DNA of 64,000 nucleotides from Acidobacteriaceae bacterium (GCA_027306695.1 DAHUZH010000002.1:1-64000); one strand, 5' to 3'; positions 38,218-47,219 are shown, counted from the stretch's first letter. Numbers and translations: made by a program. The notes: generated from the sequence alone by a model not told the origin.

Positions 38218-38940
38218 CTACAGCCGTATGTAGGCGAAATGCCCTTGAATCTCCAGCATCGGAATCGCCGAGACCATGCTGGGAACGGAGATTACGCCCG
38301 GCAGCATGTGGGCCAGCAGATCGCGTGCAACCATCTCCGGGCTGGCCTGCAATTTCAATCGCTTGACCGCCTCCCGCGCTGCGCCTTCCGTGGCTACGTG
38401 ACAACTCAACAGTTGCACACCCCGCCGTTGCATTCCTTGCAAGGACCAGTCCCAATCGATCGAATGTCGATCGTTCGGGTCATCGCTTGCATATTTCCCA
38501 TCGGGCGCATTTTTGGAAGCCAGATAAATGTTACGTTCCGCCGGTTTGCCGGTGGCCGGGTCAGTGACATGAAACAACGAGCCGAGTTGATATTTTTTCC
38601 ATGCATAATCATCGAAGTTCAAAATATTGGCGCCCGCGCGCAGGGCAGCCACTATCAGAATTTTATTTTTTGGAATGCCAAAGCCGCGTTCCAGTCCGGT
38701 GAGAGCGTTATGGACGTGAAGCGCCAGGTTTTCACCATCGGGTGCGGTCGCGTCGAACAATTGCTTCACGGTTTTTCGTGCGCGCAATAACTTTTGAAAA
38801 GAGGCCGCATCCCAGTCGCCACGCGCATAAAAAATATCTGCTTCTTCTGCATGCGCGGACTGGGCGATGGCCGGCAGCGTGGCGGACGCCAGCGCAGCGG
38901 TGGCTAGAAACCTTCGACGCGAAACTTTTGTCATTGACAT
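38218..38940 (-). CDS. Tat-exported DsrE-like protein
   Basis: 240 residues. A Tat signal (SRRRFLATAALASATLPAIA) is followed by a DsrE-like alpha/beta domain: LALHVHNALTGLERGFGIPK, ILIVAALRAGANILNFDDYA, GVQLLSCHVATEGAAREA. DsrE-family proteins handle sulfane sulfur via a cysteine, and here the C-H of LLSCHVA is the candidate. It is the last minus-strand gene before the sulfate operon's own end and lies 62 nt after cobA-type gene stop, so it may be cotranscribed. No strong ribosome site is seen before ATG 38940. Confidence 0.7.
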   Translation of the reverse strand: MSMTKVSRRRFLATAALASATLPAIAQSAHAEEADIFYARGDWDAASFQKLLRARKTVKQLFDATAPDGENLALHVHNALTGLERGFGIPKNKILIVAALRAGANILNFDDYAWKKYQLGSLFHVTDPATGKPAERNIYLASKNAPDGKYASDDPNDRHSIDWDWSLQGMQRRGVQLLSCHVATEGAAREAVKRLKLQASPEMVARDLLAHMLPGVISVPSMVSAIPMLEIQGHFAYIRL

Positions 38941-39002
38941 AAGGATATATTTACCAGATGGGACGATCCTGCACCGCGCTGCAAACAATAAATGTCCAGC
39001 GG

Positions 39003-39803
39003 TTAAGTGTGCAGGGCACTCTCCGGTTGCTCACGAACAAGTTCTGCGGACAGAAAGCTTGTTGTTAAAGACGGCTGAAGTTCCCGCGTACCCAATAGCG
39101 CCCCAGCCAACACGAGAACGGGTGCTGGGCCCGGTTCAAAATCAGACAGGCGTCCGAGTGTGGCGTGCTGGACGGACTGGTCGGGCTGCGCGGCCCGGCT
39201 CACAATGGTGCATGGCAGTGTGGAAGGCAACCCACTCGCCAGCAACTCCCGCGCTAACTGACTGAGATCGCGGCCTGGCATGTAGATGCCGAGGGTTGCA
39301 TCTTCAGGCAATTTTTCATTCCATATCGAAGGGCAGCTTTGGTTCTCCGCGTGATGCGCGGTCGTCAAAATTATTTTTGAGGATGCGCGCCGATCTGTCA
39401 GTGGAGTTCGCAGCGCGGCTGCTGCGGCAAACATGGCGGTGATGCCCGGAACCACTTGGTAGGGAATGCCCGCTTGTTCGAGCGCCTCCATCTCTTCTCC
39501 CGCACGGCCAAACACAAGCGGGTCGCCGCTTTTAAGACGTACGACGCTCTGATCGCGCAGAGCGGCATCGATCATCAGGGAGTGAATGGCGGCCTGCGTG
39601 ATTCGTTTTTTGCCGCAGCGTTTGCCCACGTTCAGCAGGAGCGCTCGCGGGTTCACTCGCTCCAGCACCGGGGCAGGCACAAGGTCGTCATGCAGCACCA
39701 CATCGGCGGTCGCCAGCAAATCAGCCGCCTTCAACGTCAGCAATTCTGGATCGCCTGGACCTGCGCCGACCAGATATACCGTACCCTTCACTGCTACTGT
39801 CAT
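39003..39803 (-). CDS. cobA: Uroporphyrinogen-III C-methyltransferase (SUMT/CobA type)
   Basis: 266 residues. Methylates uroporphyrinogen III at C2 and C7 to precorrin-2 for siroheme. Landmarks: VYLVGAGPGDPELLTLKA, ADVVLHDDLVP, VVRLKSGDPLVFGRAGEE, VVPGITAMFAAAAAL and LGIYMPG. ATG 39803 has GAGGTG just upstream. It overlaps the Met8-type gene by 4 nt. With that enzyme it makes the siroheme that Sir needs. Confidence 0.92.
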   Translation of the reverse strand: MTVAVKGTVYLVGAGPGDPELLTLKAADLLATADVVLHDDLVPAPVLERVNPRALLLNVGKRCGKKRITQAAIHSLMIDAALRDQSVVRLKSGDPLVFGRAGEEMEALEQAGIPYQVVPGITAMFAAAAALRTPLTDRRASSKIILTTAHHAENQSCPSIWNEKLPEDATLGIYMPGRDLSQLARELLASGLPSTLPCTIVSRAAQPDQSVQHATLGRLSDFEPGPAPVLVLAGALLGTRELQPSLTTSFLSAELVREQPESALHT

Positions 39804-40429
39804 TGCACACCTCGTTCGATGTTGGATGGATGAAAGAATTTCCGCGATGGACATTCCGAGGATTCGCAGAGAGAACGCTGTGCCAATTGATGCAGCCAGG
39901 CCTTTCTCTCGCTGCTCGGCGGATAGGCGGCCAGTACTTCTCGACGCAATTTGCCGACTTCCGCAAGCCATGCGCCGGTGTCCGCAGGAAGTTGTTCGTC
40001 GATCTCGCGGCGCAAACGCTGGGCCAGCGCCGGGCTTTTCCCTGCGGTGGAAATTGCGATCTGTAAATCTCCGCGCTGCACGACGGAGGAAAAGTAAAAA
40101 TCGCAGTTCGGAGGGTCATCCACGGAATTGCACAGGATGCCACGCCTGCGTGCAGCCAGATAGACCGCGTGGTTGACCTCTGACGAATTTGTAGCGGCCA
40201 CGACCATGAATACATCCTCTAAATCCGCGTCCTGCAATATCTCGCGCCGCAGTGTGAGTTTGCCTGCGTCTGCCAGCACCTGTATCCCGGCCTGTATCTC
40301 GGGGGCAATAACGGTAAGGCTTGCTCCAGCTTGAAGCAGGCTCGAGATTTTTTCCGCAGCGACTTCTCCTGCTCCAACCACCAGACAAGGTCGGCCTTGC
40401 AACTTCAAAAAAATAGGGAACAAACTCAT
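39800..40429 (-). CDS. Precorrin-2 dehydrogenase / sirohydrochlorin ferrochelatase (Met8/CysG N-terminal type)
   Basis: 209 residues. NAD-dependent oxidation of precorrin-2 and likely iron insertion. MSLFPIFLKLQGRPCLVVGA begins the Rossmann fold; AATNSSEVNHAVY, CNSVDDPPNCDFYFSSVVQR and ISTAGKSPALAQRLRREID are the family motifs. It lies 25 nt after sir and overlaps the CobA-type gene by 4 nt. Confidence 0.92.
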   Translation of the reverse strand: MSLFPIFLKLQGRPCLVVGAGEVAAEKISSLLQAGASLTVIAPEIQAGIQVLADAGKLTLRREILQDADLEDVFMVVAATNSSEVNHAVYLAARRRGILCNSVDDPPNCDFYFSSVVQRGDLQIAISTAGKSPALAQRLRREIDEQLPADTGAWLAEVGKLRREVLAAYPPSSERKAWLHQLAQRSLCESSECPSRKFFHPSNIERGVQ

Positions 40430-40454
40430 ACCGCTCCTAACATTGCTTTTCGCA

Positions 40455-42167
40455 TTACTCGGCTGCGTGCGGAACGCGCCCGGGAGAAGGATCGCGCTCT
40501 ACCGCGGCAGCCGGAATTCCAGCGAGCTGGGCGCGCAGGTCGGCATCACTCTGGCGCGAAAAATAAGCGCGCAAGTTTTCCTCTGCTTCGCGGTTGGAAA
40601 GATATCCGCGCAGCAGACGCTCCATCGCATTTGGAACTTCCGTGGCCGCGCAACGATAGCCGACCGTGCGCGCAGTTTTCTGGTGCAGCCCGACCGCCCC
40701 GCCCACACAAAAGTAATAAGCGTCGACCAGCTTGCCTTCCTGTTTTACCTTTTTTCCTTCGATCCCAATGTCGGCAATCCAGTGTTGTCCGCAACCGTTG
40801 GGGCAGCCGGTTACGTGCAGCTTCAACTGCTGGTCAAAGCCGGGCAGCCGCTGCTCCATCTCTTCCACCAGCCACCGAGTAAACGCTTTGGTCTCGGTAA
40901 TGGCGAGCTTGCAGAACTCCGTTCCGGTGCAGGCAATAGCGCCTCGCCAGAAGGGAGAGCCTTCGACGCGCAGCCCGATGGCCTCCAACTCTTTCCCCAG
41001 TTCGGGCGTGCGCGCGTTTGGAACATTGATGATGAGCAGGTTCTGCATCACCGTGGCACGTAGATCGCCAGTTCCGAATTTTTCCGCCAGTTCTGCTACT
41101 GCGAGCAGTTGGTCGCCGGAGAGTCTTCCTCGCAGCACGGACGCACCTACGAAACTCAATCCACTTTGTTTCTGCCGGTGCACGCCGACGTGATCGCGGA
41201 ATACATCGGAGGGAACAGACTCTTCGACTGCTGGATCCAGGCGGTATCCAAGCCTTGATTCAAGCTCAGAGAGAAAGGTCTGCGCGGTCCAGCCTTGCTT
41301 CAGGAAAAGATATTTCAAGCGTGCCCGGTCGCGGCTTTCCCGCAGCTCTTGTTGATCGCGAAAAATTTCCGTGATGGCGCGAACAGTGCTCAGTACCTGA
41401 TGGGGACGGATAAATGCATCCAGCTTGACGGCCAGGTGAGGCTCGGAAGACAGGCCACCGCCCACGCGCAAAGAATAGCCCGCATCTACCCCGTGGGATG
41501 TTTCTCTCTGCACGGCCGTCAGCCCGATGTCGTTAATTTCAGGATATGTGCACCACGAAGGGCATCCTGTCAGGGAGATTTTGAATTTACGCGGCAGGTT
41601 GTAGAAATCTGGATTTGCCGTGAGATCGCGCGCAACTTCCAGCGCAAGCGTAGAAGCGTCGGCAATCTCATCCGCTGCGATGCCTGCCAGCGGGCAACCT
41701 GTAACGTTGCGCACCACGTCGCCGCAAGCACCCTTGGGAGACAGTCCGACTTGACTAAACGTGTCGACAATCTCCGGCAGAGATTCGATCGTGAGCCAGT
41801 GCAACTGGATGTTCTGCCGCACAGTAATGTCGGCGAGGTTGCGCGCATGGCGCTTGGTAATATTTGCGATGACTCGCACCTGGTTGGCGTGCAGAATACC
41901 GTTGGGCACGCCAATGCGCATCATGAAATACTCCGTCGCTTTGCCTTCGCCGCCTGTGCCTCCCACCGCGCCCACGCCGTCTCCCTGCGTGTAGATGCCC
42001 CACCATTTGAAATAGGCAGACGCCCATTCCGGTAACACGCTGCTGCGTCCCTCGCGGGCAAACTGGCGCACCTCATCGAAGACTTCCCATGGATTTTTTT
42101 CAAGCTTCAGGCGCTCCATTTTTTGCGCTTTGGTTTCTTTTACGGGGGCGGTGATCGTCGTGGTCAT
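40455..42167 (-). CDS. sir: Ferredoxin-type sulfite (or nitrite) reductase, siroheme enzyme
   Basis: 570 residues. Siroheme and 4Fe-4S ligands are C413 and C419 (CTGTEFC) and C455 and C459 (VTGCPNGCG). The N-terminal half holds the ferredoxin-like repeats (ANITKRHARNLADITVRQN, IQLHWLTIESLPEIVDTF and CGDVVRNVTGCPL). Sulfite reduction is preferred over nitrite because of the cysDNH and siroheme neighbours. It reduces sulfite to sulfide for cysteine. AGGA lies 6-9 nt before ATG 42167. Confidence 0.92.
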   Translation of the reverse strand: MTTTITAPVKETKAQKMERLKLEKNPWEVFDEVRQFAREGRSSVLPEWASAYFKWWGIYTQGDGVGAVGGTGGEGKATEYFMMRIGVPNGILHANQVRVIANITKRHARNLADITVRQNIQLHWLTIESLPEIVDTFSQVGLSPKGACGDVVRNVTGCPLAGIAADEIADASTLALEVARDLTANPDFYNLPRKFKISLTGCPSWCTYPEINDIGLTAVQRETSHGVDAGYSLRVGGGLSSEPHLAVKLDAFIRPHQVLSTVRAITEIFRDQQELRESRDRARLKYLFLKQGWTAQTFLSELESRLGYRLDPAVEESVPSDVFRDHVGVHRQKQSGLSFVGASVLRGRLSGDQLLAVAELAEKFGTGDLRATVMQNLLIINVPNARTPELGKELEAIGLRVEGSPFWRGAIACTGTEFCKLAITETKAFTRWLVEEMEQRLPGFDQQLKLHVTGCPNGCGQHWIADIGIEGKKVKQEGKLVDAYYFCVGGAVGLHQKTARTVGYRCAATEVPNAMERLLRGYLSNREAEENLRAYFSRQSDADLRAQLAGIPAAAVERDPSPGRVPHAAE

Positions 42168-42207
42168 GTTTATCCTGTCCTGAAAAATATTCGATCAACA
42201 GCAAAAT

Positions 42208-42900
42208 CTAAGAAGTCTTTTCGCTGAATGTGTGAATGCCGCACTCCAGTTTTTTTCCAGACCAGCGGCCCGAACGTGGATTGTTCGGGTCTTCTGGAAT
42301 GGACGTGCAGGGCTCGCAACCGATGCTGGCGTATCCCTGGTCGTAAAGCGGTAAATAGTCGATCTCATTGCGCGTGAGATATTCCCACACCTGCTTCCAG
42401 TTCCACTCGGCGAGTGGGCTCACCTTCAACAACGTCTTGTCGCTGGGAAGCACATGCTGTTCCACCTGGCGCAAATTCTTTCGCGTGGGTGATTGTTCTC
42501 TCCGCAGACCGGTGAACCAAATGTCATACTGTTCCAGCCCGCGCATCAACGGCCCAACCTTGCGCAGGCCGCAGCAGCGCGTCGGGTCGCTCTGGTTCAG
42601 GATGCCGAAGGCCGCTTCCTGCTCTTCGACGGTCTGCTCCGCCTGGAGGTTCGTCAGATTGAGGGACCATTTCCGCACCATGGTGTCCCGATAGGAGTAG
42701 GTCTCGGCAAAGTGATAGCCGGTATCGAGAAACAGCACAGGGATCTCGGGATTGAGTTGACGAAGCAGATGCAGCACGATCATGTCTTCGGCCTGAAAGC
42801 TGTTCGTGATGCATGGATGGCCTGGCTGGCGCAGGATTTCGCCGATCAACAACTCGGGTGGGAGCACTTGCCAATCGGGATGGATTTCGGGTCCGCTCAT
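42208..42900 (-). CDS. cysH: Adenylyl-sulfate reductase of the APS type
   Basis: 230 residues. Reduces activated sulfate to sulfite with thioredoxin. Paired cysteines C109-C110 (RCCGLRK) and C195/C198 (GCEPC) form the 4Fe-4S site that marks APS-specific enzymes; the C-terminal ECGIH (C220) is the redox cysteine. Other signs are NSFQAEDMIVLHLL, FLDTGYHF and WFTGLRREQSPTR. ATG 42900 is 1 nt from the cysN stop. Using APS directly means no APS kinase is needed, which fits the degenerate CysC-like tail of CysN. Confidence 0.92.
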   Translation of the reverse strand: MSGPEIHPDWQVLPPELLIGEILRQPGHPCITNSFQAEDMIVLHLLRQLNPEIPVLFLDTGYHFAETYSYRDTMVRKWSLNLTNLQAEQTVEEQEAAFGILNQSDPTRCCGLRKVGPLMRGLEQYDIWFTGLRREQSPTRKNLRQVEQHVLPSDKTLLKVSPLAEWNWKQVWEYLTRNEIDYLPLYDQGYASIGCEPCTSIPEDPNNPRSGRWSGKKLECGIHTFSEKTS

Positions 42901-42901
42901 G

Positions 42902-44716
42902 CTAGGAATACCTTTCCGGAGATGAAATTCGCAGACCTTCGATCCAGTTCAAAATGGACCGCACGGCGGGCGACTGGAGCCACGCATCGTCGTCGGAAGC
43001 GTCTGGCTGAGAAGGCGCTGCATCGAGGACATGTCTTGCGTCCAGTACATGCGCGGACTGAAGGGTTGCGTGGATGATCGCGGGCAGATGAGATGGTTCG
43101 TGTTCCGCATGGTGCGCGGCCGTGTACAGCGCAACAATTCCGGCGACATACAGCGTGCGCACGCAATCGCGAGTGGAAAGCAAGTCGCGGTCTTTGTCCT
43201 CCACCCAAAGCGCGTTGTGTCCGGAGTCGAAAAGAATGCGCTCCAGCCGCTGCGCGAGCGAAGCCTGCGTTCCCAGCCATATTGCGGCGGGGGCGTGGCC
43301 CTGTTTCTGGAAGCGCTCCGCGGCCGTGACCAGACGCGGCAGCGAAGTCATTTCTTCGGCGGTCAGCGCGGACGGCAATTGCGAAGTAGCGACTGCTTTC
43401 TTCTGTGCAAGGTTGCGGGTAATCATTCCCGCGCCGACGGTGGCGTTGGTCAGGGGATCGATCAGGATGAAGCTTCCAGCGATGCGGTTTTCTGCGTACA
43501 GATCGAAAAACAGCGGGCTGGTACTTTCAAATTCCACCACGCCGATGTCGTTCAATCCAAGCGCGGTCGCGGAGGAATGCTGCATGGTGATGACATCCAC
43601 GCGGCTGCGAATCCTATGCGCCTCCGCCCGGACCTGCCGCGTAGTGTGTTTCAAAAGCCATTGTTTGTGTAGCTCCAGGGGGACCTCGTGCATCCAGACC
43701 ACATTGGCCGCAAAACGGCGACTGACTTGCGGCGGACGTTCCGGATCCACGAGAACATCGCCTCTACTGAGGTCGATTTCATCTTCCAGCGTGAGCGTGA
43801 TGGAAGCGCCTTCGGCCGCCACCGGCAGTTCTCCATCGAAGGTGACGATGGATTGCACGCGCGTAGTTTGCCGCGACGGCAACACCATGACCGCGTCGCC
43901 AGGGCGGACCGAACCGGAAGCGATCTGTCCGGCGAAGCCGCGGAATTCGTCTCCCGGTCGAATGACGTATTGGACAGGGAAGCGAAAGGCGGCGCTGTCC
44001 TTCAAGCGCGTTACCGGGACCTGCTCCAGATATTCGACCAGGGTCGGGCCGGAGTACCACGGCATCCGCTGACTGTGCGTGACGACGTTATCTCCCTCGA
44101 GCGCGCTGATGGGAATGCATTGGATGGAAAGCGCGGCTTCGGGACGGATCTGCTTCGCCAGCGTTTGCAGGTCGTTTTGCAGTCCATGGAAAATCTGCTC
44201 GGAATAATCCACCAGGTCCATCTTGTTGATGGCCGCAACGATGTGCGGAATTCCCAGCAGGGACGCGATGTAGGCATGGCGGCGCGATTGCGGCAACAGT
44301 CCCTTGCGCGCATCGACCAGCACGACGGCGGCATCGGCGGTAGAGGCGCCGGTCGCCATGTTGCGTGTGTATTGTTCGTGGCCCGGCGTGTCGGCAATGA
44401 TGAACTTTCGGCGCGCGGTTGAGAAATAGCGGTACGCTACATCGATGGTGATGCCCTGCTCTCGTTCGGCGCGCAGCCCATCGGTCAACAGAGAGAAGTC
44501 GAGCGGGCCTGTCGAGCGGTTCAGGCGGCCACTCCGCACTGCCTGCATCTGGTCTTCATAGACCGCCTTCGAGTCGTAAAGAAGCCGCCCGATCAGCGTC
44601 GACTTGCCATCGTCCACGCTGCCCGCAGTGGTGAAGCGCAGCAGATCGTGTCCGAGATGCTGCCGCAGCAGATGCTCGAACGGGGCCGCTTCCACATTTT
44701 GTTGCGAAACCGCCAT
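42902..44716 (-). CDS. cysN: Sulfate adenylyltransferase subunit 1 (CysN) with degenerate CysC-like tail
   Basis: 604 residues. GTPase partner of CysD. P-loop GSVDDGKS (32-39), DTPGH (109-113), NKMD (164-167), then two beta-barrel domains. Typical CysN ends near residue 430-475. Here residues about 475-604 continue with AAIWLGTQASLAQRLERILF, then VEDKDRDLLSTRDCVRTLYV, AGIVALYTAAH and HATLQSAHVLDARHVLDA. These align in order with APS kinase (CysC), but the P-loop GLSGAGKS is replaced by GTQASLAQ, so kinase activity is unlikely. ATG 44716 shares its A with the cysD stop TGA. A bifunctional NodQ-like ancestor is likely. Confidence 0.88.
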   Translation of the reverse strand: MAVSQQNVEAAPFEHLLRQHLGHDLLRFTTAGSVDDGKSTLIGRLLYDSKAVYEDQMQAVRSGRLNRSTGPLDFSLLTDGLRAEREQGITIDVAYRYFSTARRKFIIADTPGHEQYTRNMATGASTADAAVVLVDARKGLLPQSRRHAYIASLLGIPHIVAAINKMDLVDYSEQIFHGLQNDLQTLAKQIRPEAALSIQCIPISALEGDNVVTHSQRMPWYSGPTLVEYLEQVPVTRLKDSAAFRFPVQYVIRPGDEFRGFAGQIASGSVRPGDAVMVLPSRQTTRVQSIVTFDGELPVAAEGASITLTLEDEIDLSRGDVLVDPERPPQVSRRFAANVVWMHEVPLELHKQWLLKHTTRQVRAEAHRIRSRVDVITMQHSSATALGLNDIGVVEFESTSPLFFDLYAENRIAGSFILIDPLTNATVGAGMITRNLAQKKAVATSQLPSALTAEEMTSLPRLVTAAERFQKQGHAPAAIWLGTQASLAQRLERILFDSGHNALWVEDKDRDLLSTRDCVRTLYVAGIVALYTAAHHAEHEPSHLPAIIHATLQSAHVLDARHVLDAAPSQPDASDDDAWLQSPAVRSILNWIEGLRISSPERYS

Positions 44717-45681
44717 CAAAAATAGCCCTCGCGTTTCTTCAGTTCCATGGAGCCTTCTTCATCGTGGTCGATGGCGCGATTTTCCCGTTCGGACCGCTGG
44801 AAGGTGAACATTTCCTGAATGATTTTCGGCAGGGTATCGGCGGTGGACTCGATGGCCCCGGTGCAGGGCACGCAACCGAGCGAGCGCATGCGCACGACCC
44901 TGCGCTGCGGAACTTCCTTCGGAAGCAATGGGATTGGGCCCTGCGTCAGCAGCATGGAGCCGCCGCGCACCACTACCTCGCGCTCTTTGGCGAAATATAA
45001 GGGGACGATGGGAATGTTTTCCTTGTAGATATAGAGCCAGATGTCGAGCTCGGTCCAGTTGGAAAGCGGAAAGATACGGATGTGTTCGCCCTTTGCGAGC
45101 CGCCCGTTGTAGTGGTTCCAGAGTTCAGGTCGCTGGTTGCGCGGGTCCCACTGCCCGGCGGAATCGCGAAACGAATAGATGCGCTCCTTGGCGCGAGATT
45201 TTTCCTCGTCGCGCCGCGCGCCCCCGAAAGCCGCGTCGAAACCACCCGATTCGAGCGCATCCAGCAAGGCGCGCGTCTTCAGCAGCCCACAGCATTTTTG
45301 TGTTCCCAGCTTGAACGGACTGGCGCCATCCTGGAGCGCCTGCCGGTTGCCGTGGACGATCAACTCCGCGCCAATTTCTCGCGTGTAGTTGTCGCGGAAC
45401 GCAACCATCTCCGGAAATTTGTAACTAGTATCGACATGCAGGAGCGGGAACGGAATTTTGCCCGGATGAAACGCCTTTTGCGCCAGCCGCAACAGGACGG
45501 AGGAGTCCTTGCCGATCGAATAGAGCATCACGGGCCGGGCAAAGTCCGCAACTGCCTCGCGCAGAATGTGAATGCTCTCCGCTTCAAGCGATGCTAGATG
45601 GCTGGAATCGGCAGGCGCGCCAATGCCTGCTGTAAGGACGGGGATTGGGATCTCTGGAGCTACTTCAAGTAATTGGGTCAT
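44716..45681 (-). CDS. cysD: Sulfate adenylyltransferase subunit 2 (CysD)
   Basis: 321 residues. Makes APS from ATP and sulfate with CysN. PP-loop [73 protein letters not shown] and [14 protein letters not shown] are all present. AGGA lies 8-11 nt before ATG 45681. It is the first gene of the operon after the leader region at 45738-45953, so its transcription is probably controlled by the Cys/Met-codon attenuator. Confidence 0.95.
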   Translation of the reverse strand: MTQLLEVAPEIPIPVLTAGIGAPADSSHLASLEAESIHILREAVADFARPVMLYSIGKDSSVLLRLAQKAFHPGKIPFPLLHVDTSYKFPEMVAFRDNYTREIGAELIVHGNRQALQDGASPFKLGTQKCCGLLKTRALLDALESGGFDAAFGGARRDEEKSRAKERIYSFRDSAGQWDPRNQRPELWNHYNGRLAKGEHIRIFPLSNWTELDIWLYIYKENIPIVPLYFAKEREVVVRGGSMLLTQGPIPLLPKEVPQRRVVRMRSLGCVPCTGAIESTADTLPKIIQEMFTFQRSERENRAIDHDEEGSMELKKREGYF

Positions 45682-45737
45682 CGGCAGTCCTGTTCACTTT
45701 GGTGGGGGGCGGTCGGGTGAACTTTTCTGCTGAAATG

Positions 45738-45772
45738 AAAAGCCCACCAGGACGATTCTTCTGTCGGTGGGC
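45738..45772 (-). terminator. Attenuator terminator before cysD
   Basis: On the minus strand GCCCACC (45772-45766) pairs perfectly with GGTGGGC (45748-45742), with a 17-nt loop, followed by TTTT (45741-45738). It stands 57 nt before cysD and 34 nt after the leader peptide stop. The GCCCACC arm can instead pair with GGCGGGC of the leader coding region (45830-45824, one mismatch in seven), which would prevent the terminator. A separate small hairpin (GAAGCTG/CAGCTTC, 45796-45814) contains the leader stop codon. Confidence 0.75.
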
Positions 45773-45806
45773 GAAAGATTTTAGGGTCTTACTTTGAAGC
45801 TGGGTT

Positions 45807-45914
45807 TCAGCTTCTTAGAGTGTGCCCGCCCGTCCAGAAGATGTGCGATTGTGCCCGCATGGAACACATGGGACACATGCACATACAGCGGGTCTGAAGG
45901 GCCGACACTTGCAT
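45807..45914 (-). CDS. Cys/Met-rich leader peptide of the cysDNH operon
   Basis: A 35-codon frame, MQVSALQTRC then MCMCPMCSM and RAQSHIFWTGGHTLRS, ending TGA at 45807. It has four cysteine and four methionine codons in a 10-codon run (45885 to 45858). It begins 4 nt below the predicted transcription start and shows no Shine-Dalgarno, so translation would be near-leaderless. The run sits upstream of an alternative pairing region, as in classic amino-acid attenuators. I propose that stalling at Cys (or Met) codons leaves GGCGGGC free to form an antiterminator. The amino-acid bias is visible; regulation is inference. Confidence 0.72.
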   Translation of the reverse strand: MQVSALQTRCMCMCPMCSMRAQSHIFWTGGHTLRS

Positions 45915-45924
45915 CGTGAATCCA

Positions 45925-45953
45925 ATCTTATCCGCGAGTCCGTGCCGAGTCAA
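45925..45953 (-). promoter_or_regulatory. Predicted sigma-70 promoter of the cysDNH operon
   Basis: Minus strand: -35 TTGACT (45953-45948), 17-nt spacer, -10 TAAGAT (45930-45925). The start point expected near 45918 is 4 nt before the leader ATG at 45914. It lies between the ilvA stop and the leader. Confidence 0.65.
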
Positions 45954-45998
45954 GTTTTTCGCGCGGAACGGGCGGATGAAGAGTACCGAGCGCAAAGC

Positions 45999-47219
45999 CT
46001 ACTGGATGCGCTCGAATCGGTATTTTGCTTCTTCCAGAGCATTCGAGATCGACGCGATATGGGAAGCGCCACGAGTTTCGAGCGTGATGTCGATGACTGT
46101 GTCTCCAAGATTAACGCCGTAATACGCCCGATTATGCAAGGTCTCCACGATATTGGCCTGCTGGTCTCGAAGCACCTTCGTCAACTGGTGAAGAGCTCCG
46201 GGCCGGTCTGTAAGGTGCACCCGGATTCGGATGCGCCTGCCATCCTTGACCAATCCGCGTTCGATGATCTTTGCCAGAAGGCTGACGTCGATGTTTCCTC
46301 CGCAGACGAGAACCGCCGTTTTCTCATGGTCGAGCCGAGTCTTTTTCTGGAGCAGAGCAGCAAGCGCGATTGCGCCGGCCCCTTCGGCCAGCGTCTTCTC
46401 TTTTTCGAGTAAGACCAAAATTGCATTCGCGATCTCCTCTTCGTCGACCGTAACAATTTCGTCGACGAAGCGCTGGACAAGAGGGAAAGTGTAATCTCCC
46501 GCACGCCGCACCGCGATTCCGTCTGCGATGGTCGCCTCCGCCGGAAGCGTCACCGGCCCTCCTTGTTCCATGGCGCGCAGCATGGAGGGAAGACGTTCTG
46601 TCTGTACACCAATGACGCGAATCGCCGGGTTGGTTTCTTTAATGGCGCAGGCCACGCCGCTGATCAATCCACCGCCGCCGATCGGCACAACGACAGCTTC
46701 CAGGCCCGGCACTTGTTCCAGCAATTCAAGGCCAATCGTTCCCTGACCGTTGATGACTTCTGGATCATCGAAAGGATGGAGGAATGTAAGGTCCTCTTCA
46801 TTGCAGCGGCGCCACGCTTCCGCGCAGGCTTCGTCGTAGTTGGCGCCATGCAGAATAATTTCCGCCCCAAACTCTTGCGTTGCCGTGATTTTCACCAGCG
46901 GCGTCATCAGCGGCATCACGATCTGCGTGCGAATCCCCTGTTGCGTGGCATGGTAGGCGACCGCCTGGGCGTGATTTCCCGCGCTTGCGGCAATCACTCC
47001 TCGCCGCTTTTCTTTTTCCGTAAGCGTAAAAATCTTATTCAGCGCACCCCGCTCCTTGAAGGCACCGGTCCGCTGCAAATTATCAAGTTTCAGGTAGACC
47101 TGTTGCCCGGTCTTCGTGGAGAGGTCCTCGGAATAACGGCAGGGTGAGAGATAGATATAGTTGCGGATGCGCTGTTCCGCTCGCTTGATTTCGTTGAGAG
47201 AAACGCTTGTCGGTTCCAT
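45999..47219 (-). CDS. ilvA: Threonine ammonia-lyase (threonine deaminase)
   Basis: 406 residues. Makes 2-oxobutanoate for isoleucine. PLP lysine K55 in RTGAFKERGA; phosphate loop GGGGLISG; the catalytic domain ends near residue 320. A single C-terminal ACT domain follows (IRVHLTDRPGALHQLTKVL, TVIDITLETRG), the short biodegradative-like arrangement of about 400 residues. ATG 47219 overlaps the upstream stop by one nucleotide (TAATG), so it is coupled to the AHAS-small-subunit-like gene. The Ile/Val-rich leader upstream points to a biosynthetic role. Confidence 0.94.
   Translation of the reverse strand: MEPTSVSLNEIKRAEQRIRNYIYLSPCRYSEDLSTKTGQQVYLKLDNLQRTGAFKERGALNKIFTLTEKEKRRGVIAASAGNHAQAVAYHATQQGIRTQIVMPLMTPLVKITATQEFGAEIILHGANYDEACAEAWRRCNEEDLTFLHPFDDPEVINGQGTIGLELLEQVPGLEAVVVPIGGGGLISGVACAIKETNPAIRVIGVQTERLPSMLRAMEQGGPVTLPAEATIADGIAVRRAGDYTFPLVQRFVDEIVTVDEEEIANAILVLLEKEKTLAEGAGAIALAALLQKKTRLDHEKTAVLVCGGNIDVSLLAKIIERGLVKDGRRIRIRVHLTDRPGALHQLTKVLRDQQANIVETLHNRAYYGVNLGDTVIDITLETRGASHIASISNALEEAKYRFERIQ

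Noticed and set aside
45682-45998. SAM riboswitch in front of the sulfur operon
   Set aside because: No S-box core or multi-helix junction seen; the Cys/Met leader with terminator explains the region better.
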